Below are positions 31,975 to 36,191 of a DNA stretch of 36,191 nucleotides, in pieces. Both the position numbers and the translations under genes were made by a program. A model generated the notes under the pieces. That model ran no database searches. It saw only the letters and a list, made by a program, of their open reading frames with translations, and was not told the origin of the DNA. Source of the stretch: an uncultured Chromatiaceae bacterium (lineage in GTDB: Bacteria; Pseudomonadota; Gammaproteobacteria; Tenderiales; Tenderiaceae); contig CAMYNQ010000013.1 in assembly GCA_947259785.1 (NCBI GenBank), forward strand, positions 1-36,191, in the 5' to 3' direction. How positions within the stretch are numbered: position 1 is the first letter of the stretch; every line of letters starts with the position of its first letter.

Positions 31975-32589
31975 ATGAAAATGACTAAAAACAACGCTAA
32001 TACAGCATCGTTTAAGTATTTAGGTGGTGTTTTGATGCTAATGATAGCGACAAGTATTTCTGGTTCGCCAAAAATTGCGCATGCACATGGAAGTGTGCAT
32101 GCGGGTCCTATTGTTGAGCAGGTGAATCAAGAGTCGGCCCTTGATGCGGCATTGCCATTGCCTGCAAAGATGGTCAAAAAAATAGAGGTATTGGACCAGG
32201 ACGATGTGGCATGGGCGCGAGAGACTTATGGGGTGAACTTGAATAAAGGAGTCTATAGCTATTACCTAGCGAAGGACGAAGAGAGCGGAGAGGTTGTCGG
32301 TGGCGCTGTCATTAATAGATCTCGTTTTCTAGATGGAAAACTATCGCTTGCACTAGGGCTAGATGCCGATCTTCGTGTTGCCAGTGTTGTAGTCATGAGC
32401 GCCAATAGAAGCTACCTCTTCGAGTTAAAGGCTACGGTAGGGAATGGGACTATTGAGTCATATAGCGGAATGTCGGTTGAGGAAGTGGTCACTGCAAAAG
32501 AGTTGAGCTATAGCAACAAGACAGTGCGAGAGTTTGCAGCTACTTTACGTGATGCAACAGCACTGTTGGCGACCTTGATGCAAGGTTGA
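31975..32589 (+). CDS. Exported protein, faintly FMN-binding-domain-like
   Basis: A 204-residue protein with a signal/anchor segment (YLGGVLMLMIATSISGS) followed by HAHGSVHAG. The mature region (MVKKIEVLDQDDVAWARETY; GVYSYYLAKDEESGEVVGGA; LSLALGLDADLRVASVVVMS) has the strand order of RnfG-like FMN-binding domains. The S/T-GAT flavinylation motif of RnfG/NqrC is not present, so covalent flavin is unlikely. It lies 24 bases after the previous gene and the following beta-propeller gene starts 32 bases later. A redox role in the metal cluster is a guess. Confidence 0.6.
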   Translation: MKMTKNNANTASFKYLGGVLMLMIATSISGSPKIAHAHGSVHAGPIVEQVNQESALDAALPLPAKMVKKIEVLDQDDVAWARETYGVNLNKGVYSYYLAKDEESGEVVGGAVINRSRFLDGKLSLALGLDADLRVASVVVMSANRSYLFELKATVGNGTIESYSGMSVEEVVTAKELSYSNKTVREFAATLRDATALLATLMQG

Positions 32590-32621
32590 TTAGGTTGGCA
32601 GAGAAAGACGAGGGCATAGTG

Positions 32622-33671
32622 ATGAAAACACTGATGACAATTGCAATGACTATCTGGACGTCAGTGACGGTAGCCTCACCGCCAGTGATGTACGTACCGA
32701 CAGGTGACACTGATGATCTTGTCATAATCGATCTTGATTTAGACAAAGTTATTGGGCGTATCGATGACCTCGAAAATGCTCATGGTCTGGCGGTTAGTCC
32801 AAACGGTGAGTATCTGGTGGCGGGAAGCATGCGCCCCGTGGATGATGCCGAGGCACGCGAGATCTCGAAACCAGCTGCAATGAGTGAGGATGAGCATGCG
32901 GCCCATCATGCAGGTGGCGATGATGCTGGCGCTATTAAAAGCCCCAGTTATCTCTCCATCATCCAGCCCGGGCAAGGTCGTGTGATGCGCCGCGTCGCCG
33001 TGCCTGCGCTGACTCATCACACGGCCATATCACCTGACGGCAAGCACGCCATTGCCGTGCATTCCGGCGCGGGCGGAATTTCCGTTGTCGATCTAAACAG
33101 AATGGATGTAGTGAAAACAATACAGACCGGGAAGTGGCCGAACTACGCCGTCTTCAGCAGCGATGGCAAGTCTCTCTATGTCTCCAATGCCGGGCCGGGG
33201 AGCGTCAGTGAGATTGACGCGCACGACTGGAGCATCAGGCGTGAACTCACTGTAGGTGAAAAGCCGGAGCACATGGTGTTGTCACCGGATGGCGAAACCC
33301 TGTTTGTGGCGAACGTCGATGATGGGACTGCAGTTAGCGTAGACCTTACAAGCGGTGCGCAGACTAGTCGTTTCAATATCGGTGCCAAGCCCCATGGTAT
33401 CGATGTCTCAAAAGATGGCCGCTGGTTGTTCGTATCGAGCAAAAGCGATCAGACGCTAACCCGTATTGATTTGACTGACAACAGTGTGTCCAGGATTGGC
33501 CTGCAACCCTCGCCCTATCATGTTGCCTATGTCGCTGAAGTGAACAAGCTTTATGTTTCTAGCCGCAAAGCTGCAAAGATTTGGGTGCTTGACCCCGCCA
33601 GCATGAAAGTTGTCACTGAAATCGACATCGGCCGTGGCGTTGCCCATCAGATGGTGCTGCTACCGCAATGA
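32622..33671 (+). CDS. Exported YVTN-type beta-propeller protein
   Basis: A 349-residue protein with a short signal peptide (MKTLMTIAMTIWTSVTVA) and repeated YVTN/NHL blades: MYVPTGDTDDLVIIDLDLDK, HGLAVSPNGEYLVAG, HHTAISPDGKHAIAV, YAVFSSDGKSLYVSNAGPG, HMVLSPDGETLFVANVDDG, HGIDVSKDGRWLFVSSKSD, HVAYVAEVNKLYVSSRKAA. An insert in an early loop is rich in His, Glu and Ala (EDEHAAHHAGGDDA), a possible metal site. Such propellers often serve as periplasmic binding scaffolds next to copper or cytochrome systems. The ATG at 32622 begins the signal peptide. The stop overlaps the next ATG (ATGA), coupling it to the MerR regulator. Confidence 0.82.
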   Translation: MKTLMTIAMTIWTSVTVASPPVMYVPTGDTDDLVIIDLDLDKVIGRIDDLENAHGLAVSPNGEYLVAGSMRPVDDAEAREISKPAAMSEDEHAAHHAGGDDAGAIKSPSYLSIIQPGQGRVMRRVAVPALTHHTAISPDGKHAIAVHSGAGGISVVDLNRMDVVKTIQTGKWPNYAVFSSDGKSLYVSNAGPGSVSEIDAHDWSIRRELTVGEKPEHMVLSPDGETLFVANVDDGTAVSVDLTSGAQTSRFNIGAKPHGIDVSKDGRWLFVSSKSDQTLTRIDLTDNSVSRIGLQPSPYHVAYVAEVNKLYVSSRKAAKIWVLDPASMKVVTEIDIGRGVAHQMVLLPQ

Positions 33672-34102
33672 ACACCGCAGACATGACAGTCGGTGAATTG
33701 GCCAAGCGATCAAAGGTGACGACCGAAACCATTCGACACTATACCGACAAGGGTTTGTTGTGGCCTAAACGCAACCCGGCAAACGGTTACAAAATCTTTC
33801 AGGAAGCAGACGTTGTGCGCGTGCGCTTCATCTGCCAGGCGAAACAGCTCGGTTTCTCGCTGAGCGAAGTAGGGCAGATTCTATTTCATGCAGATCAGGG
33901 GAATTCACCCTGCTCGGATGTGCGCGATATCGTTCAAACAAGGATTAAAGAAAACCGTCTCAGGCTGGACGAGCTCTTGGCTCTTCAAACGCGGATGGAA
34001 GGTGCTCTGGATCAATGGCGCGCCATGCCTGATCAGCTACCCGATGGTGACTCCATCTGTCACCTGATTGAATCGGTGGCTAAAAGTGAAGATAAGACTT
34101 GA
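33668..34102 (+). CDS. MerR-family metal-responsive regulator 1
   Basis: A 144-residue MerR protein. The winged helix-turn-helix is clear (MTVGELAKRSKVTTETIRHY and the wing NPANGYKIF), followed by RVRFICQAKQLGFSLSEVGQ and a long dimer helix. Candidate metal ligands are C82 (NSPCSD) and C131 (DSICHLIE). It lacks the CxxxxxxxC loop of CueR, so it is not a standard copper regulator. It overlaps the beta-propeller gene by 4 bases and is therefore expressed with the metal block. It likely acts on the MerR-type promoter at 34099-34130 or on targets elsewhere. Confidence 0.88.
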   Translation: MNTADMTVGELAKRSKVTTETIRHYTDKGLLWPKRNPANGYKIFQEADVVRVRFICQAKQLGFSLSEVGQILFHADQGNSPCSDVRDIVQTRIKENRLRLDELLALQTRMEGALDQWRAMPDQLPDGDSICHLIESVAKSEDKT

Positions 34103-34147
34103 CCTGGGTGTTACCCCAATCTTCTAGACTTGGTGAAACACCCAGGT
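34099..34147 (+). promoter_or_regulatory. MerR-type promoter/operator before the second merR gene
   Basis: TTGACC (34099-34104) and TAGACT (34125-34130) form -35/-10 boxes with a 20-bp spacer, the over-long spacing that MerR activators correct. The spacer holds the dyad GGGT-GTT-ACCC. A second, larger feature overlaps it: ACCTGGGTGTT (34102-34112) and AACACCCAGGT (34137-34147) are perfect 11-bp inverted repeats, so the transcript start region could also fold into a hairpin. The first box overlaps the stop codon of MerR regulator 1. Confidence 0.65.
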
Positions 34148-34163
34148 TTATGAGCGGAGGTGA

Positions 34164-34586
34164 ATGGCAATGATGACCGTGAATGAGTTGGCCGGAGAGG
34201 CTGGTGTTACAACCGACACAGTGCGTCATTATGTACGCATCGGTTTGCTGCAACCACAGCGTCATCCTAGTAACGGGTACAAGTTGTTCAAGCAAACAGA
34301 TGTACTGCGGGTGCGTTTTATTCACCAAACGAAGCAGCTCGGTTATTCCCTAGGAGAGATCAAAGAAATATTTTCAGAGTGTCGGCAAGGCTGTTCAACC
34401 TGCCCGAAAACACAACAAATCCTCCTACAGCGTATGGGGGATAACCGCGTCAAGCTGAAGAGAATGAATCACACACAGCGAAAGCTGGAGCAGGCTGTTG
34501 CATTGTGGGAAGAACGTTTCCCAAACGGAATACCCGATGGTGATGCTGTTTGCCGCTTAATAGAGTCGAGACTTCACGCAGAATGA
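34164..34586 (+). CDS. MerR-family metal-responsive regulator 2
   Basis: A 140-residue MerR protein paralogous to regulator 1: MTVNELAGEAGVTTDTVRHY, wing HPSNGYKLF, RVRFIHQTKQLGYSLGEIKE and end PDGDAVCRLIES. It has a richer cysteine set: C73, C77 and C80 in SECRQGCSTCPK, plus C130. A cluster before the dimer helix together with a C-terminal Cys is suited to a divalent or thiophilic metal. GGAGGTG lies just before the ATG. It has its own MerR-type promoter and leads a second short operon with DUF547 and the Met-rich protein. Confidence 0.88.
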   Translation: MAMMTVNELAGEAGVTTDTVRHYVRIGLLQPQRHPSNGYKLFKQTDVLRVRFIHQTKQLGYSLGEIKEIFSECRQGCSTCPKTQQILLQRMGDNRVKLKRMNHTQRKLEQAVALWEERFPNGIPDGDAVCRLIESRLHAE

Positions 34587-34620
34587 GTGCTTTGTCCAAA
34601 AAACAGAAGGATAAGTTGCC

Positions 34621-35421
34621 ATGAAGCGGATAGTGCTTTCGCTTGTAGGGATGTTACTAGTGGCTCCCGGTTTTGCTGCGGAAATGTCGCGTTTCGATAC
34701 CTTGTATGGTGAACTTCTGCACGAATATTGGCGGCCGACGGTCACGATTCATGGGATTGAGACAACGGTATTTGATTACGCGGCGATGCAACGTGAAGCC
34801 GGTCCCATGATTGATGAAATTGTCGAGACGCTGGCAAAAATAGAACCTATGCAGATTGACGGTGTTAACGCGGCCAAGGCCTTCTGGATCAACGTCTACA
34901 ACTTTGCTGCTATTCGTATGGTGATCGATGCCTACCCGGTTGATTCCATCACCAGTTTTAAGATCAGTCTGATTAAACACCCGTGGTCGAAAAAATCGAT
35001 CAATGTCGGCGGGCAGCGCTACAGCCTGAGTGGGATTGAGAAGGACATTCTTCTGTCACGATTTAATGATCCGCGCATTATCTTTGCCGTCAGTTGTGCG
35101 GCGGTGAGTTGTCCCGATCGCACAGCAGAACCTTTTGACGGTGCCCACCTGGAAGCCCAATTGGATGAACTCATTAGAACCTATTTCCGTAACCCTAAAA
35201 AAGGCCTGTCTCTGAATCGGGAGACCAATACGTTGACCCTGGCCTGGATTATCAAAAAAGACAGTTATTTATTTCAGAATGAAACTGCAGGTGTCTTGGC
35301 ATTTGTCAGGCCCTATCTTGATGAAGAGTTGCGTGGCTGGTTGGCGTCTCAAAAAGTCAAGCTTGAGTACTTTGATCACGACTGGACGCTTAACGATCTG
35401 GCCCAGGCAAATCGCAGATGA
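34621..35421 (+). CDS. Exported DUF547 protein
   Basis: A 266-residue protein with a signal peptide (IVLSLVGMLLVAPGFA) and the DUF547 domain. Conserved blocks are KAFWINVYNFAAIRMVI (87-103), the SINVGGQRYSLSGIE segment and IFAVSCAAVSCPDRTAEPF, whose paired cysteines (C159, C164) are typical of the family. The biochemical role of DUF547 is not known to me; structural relations to thiol-dependent enzymes have been suggested for the fold, which is not certain. It lies 34 bases after MerR regulator 2 on the same strand. Confidence 0.85.
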   Translation: MKRIVLSLVGMLLVAPGFAAEMSRFDTLYGELLHEYWRPTVTIHGIETTVFDYAAMQREAGPMIDEIVETLAKIEPMQIDGVNAAKAFWINVYNFAAIRMVIDAYPVDSITSFKISLIKHPWSKKSINVGGQRYSLSGIEKDILLSRFNDPRIIFAVSCAAVSCPDRTAEPFDGAHLEAQLDELIRTYFRNPKKGLSLNRETNTLTLAWIIKKDSYLFQNETAGVLAFVRPYLDEELRGWLASQKVKLEYFDHDWTLNDLAQANRR

Positions 35422-35491
35422 AGGGTGAAAGAACCCAATAATGATTCCGCGCGTGGCGGCTTTAAAAGCAAGAGTGAATAAGGAGCTCGTT

Positions 35492-36004
35492 ATGAAAAAA
35501 GTGATTGCACCCATGATTACAGGACTCGTCCTGATTGTTTCCGCTGTCCATGCCGATGACAGCCATCACCCAGGGAAAGCGGCGGGAACCGATGCACCAC
35601 TTGTTCAGGGAATGGGCATGATGGATCTGGAGCAGATGCAGAAGCGTATGCAGGAGATGCAGCAGATGATGGAGAGCATCAACAAGAGTGATGATCCCAA
35701 TGAGCGTCAACGCCTGATGCAGGATCATATGGAGAAGATGCACGAGATGATGGGCAACATGCGCGGCATGATGGGTCAGGGCATGATGATGCAGGGCGGT
35801 ACCGGCGGCATGATGGGGAAAGGCATGATGAGTCAAGGAATGATGCAGGGCAAAGGAGGGAAAAAGGATGTTGATCAGAAGGGCCAAATGCCGATGGAAC
35901 AGCGCCAGGAGATGATGGAAAAACGCATGGACATGATGCAGGGAATGATGGCACAGATGATGGAGCACATGATGCAGCAACATCAGGGTGGTATGAACGA
36001 ATAA
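35492..36004 (+). CDS. Exported methionine-rich protein, likely Cu/Ag-binding
   Basis: A 170-residue protein with signal peptide MKKVIAPMITGLVLIVSAVH-A. By count, about 39 of the roughly 148 mature residues are Met, in runs such as QMQKRMQEMQQMMESI, RGMMGQGMMMQGGTGGMMGK and MMEKRMDMMQGMMAQMMEHM, separated by Gly or helical Gln/Glu segments. Met clusters bind Cu(I) and Ag(I), so it is likely a periplasmic metal sponge or chaperone, as with CusF/PcoE-like or other Met-rich proteins, though it is not homologous to CusF by eye. AAGGAG precedes the ATG. The frame extends upstream to 35441 without a ribosome site. Confidence 0.8.
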   Translation: MKKVIAPMITGLVLIVSAVHADDSHHPGKAAGTDAPLVQGMGMMDLEQMQKRMQEMQQMMESINKSDDPNERQRLMQDHMEKMHEMMGNMRGMMGQGMMMQGGTGGMMGKGMMSQGMMQGKGGKKDVDQKGQMPMEQRQEMMEKRMDMMQGMMAQMMEHMMQQHQGGMNE

Positions 36005-36081
36005 GCCCAATTCACCTCCGAGTGATGTAGTTTTGTTCGATCCTGGTCAACATGAAACAAAAAGATAGTGAGGCAACTGAG

Positions 36082-36191
36082 ATGGCGAAAAAAGATCCAG
36101 TCTGCGGCATGGAAGTGAATGTCGAGAGCCCAGCAGGCAAATCGACCTATGAAGGGAATGACTATTATTTTTGCAGCACAAACTGCAAGAC
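36082..36191 (+). CDS. YHS-domain protein or YHS-containing metal P-type ATPase, cut by window end
   Basis: The visible 36 residues are MAKKDPVCGMEVNVESPAGK followed by a segment ending YYFCSTNCK. This is a YHS domain with both Cys pairs, and the wording DPVCGMEV-x-A-x-Y-G-YYFCS is typical of the N-terminus of copper/silver P1B ATPases and of small YHS proteins. An in-frame ATG at 36052 gives ten extra residues; the start at 36082 is preferred because a GAGG lies upstream. The window ends before the rest can be judged. Confidence 0.75.
   Translation, partial: MAKKDPVCGMEVNVESPAGKSTYEGNDYYFCSTNCK

Noticed and set aside
35600-36000. Short direct repeats of ATGATG type as a CRISPR or satellite
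   Set aside because: They are codon-level repeats of Met-rich protein coding sequence, with no constant repeat-spacer pattern.
35462-36010. Long His/Leu-rich open frame on the minus strand
   Set aside because: It is the complement of the Met-rich repeats (CAT codons opposite ATG) and has no ribosome site; a shadow of the plus-strand gene.

Overview
The window looks like chromosome of a gammaproteobacterium. The support is a RelA-type stringent-response enzyme starting MVSV, a DUF6763 protein, EttA, a CusCBA-type efflux set and Shine-Dalgarno sites of the usual kind. No rRNA or tRNA gene was seen, so genus cannot be fixed. Both ends are cut inside genes: a Lon-family protease at the left and a YHS-domain protein or P-type ATPase at the right.

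Layout. 1-5.1 kb: Lon-like protease and relA in one overlapping transcript, a convergent DUF6763 gene, then a ribosome hibernation factor with a strong terminator. 5.1-11.6 kb: nitroreductase, two tiny related membrane-peptide genes with a shared upstream element, a periplasmic OB-fold protein, a LysM/FecR protein, a lipoprotein gene that appears to lack one A in its signal-peptide codons, ettA and a small lipoprotein. 11.6-18.6 kb: a leftward catabolic operon (2-hydroxyacid dehydrogenase, FGGY kinase, glycerophosphodiesterase, short GlpD-like oxidase, aldolase/short-chain dehydrogenase fusion) with a divergent VOC gene. Together these could release, phosphorylate, cleave and oxidise the parts of a glycerophosphodiester, but the substrate is unknown. 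The kinase lacks the glutamate that glycerol kinase uses to hold glycerol.

18.6-21.1 kb is a graveyard of broken genes: a CXXCH-containing fragment, a Tn3-family transposase with in-frame stops, the start of a filamentous-phage coat-like protein joined to a piece of Zot, and two cation-transporter fragments. A third intact-looking membrane-peptide gene lies within it, with its own terminator and the same upstream motif as the first two.

21.1-36.2 kb is a metal-resistance island, probably for copper/silver: a CusRS-like two-component system divergent from cusCBA, then a run of small exported or membrane proteins rich in His, Met and Cys (YHS protein, DUF2231, unknown exported proteins, a beta-propeller, two MerR regulators, DUF547, a protein about one quarter methionine, and a final YHS protein). 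An 18-bp palindrome with nearly identical flank sits before cusC and again before the YHS gene, suggesting one response regulator controls both blocks. A truncated, frameshifted PII-like gene shows this island has also been decaying or rearranging.
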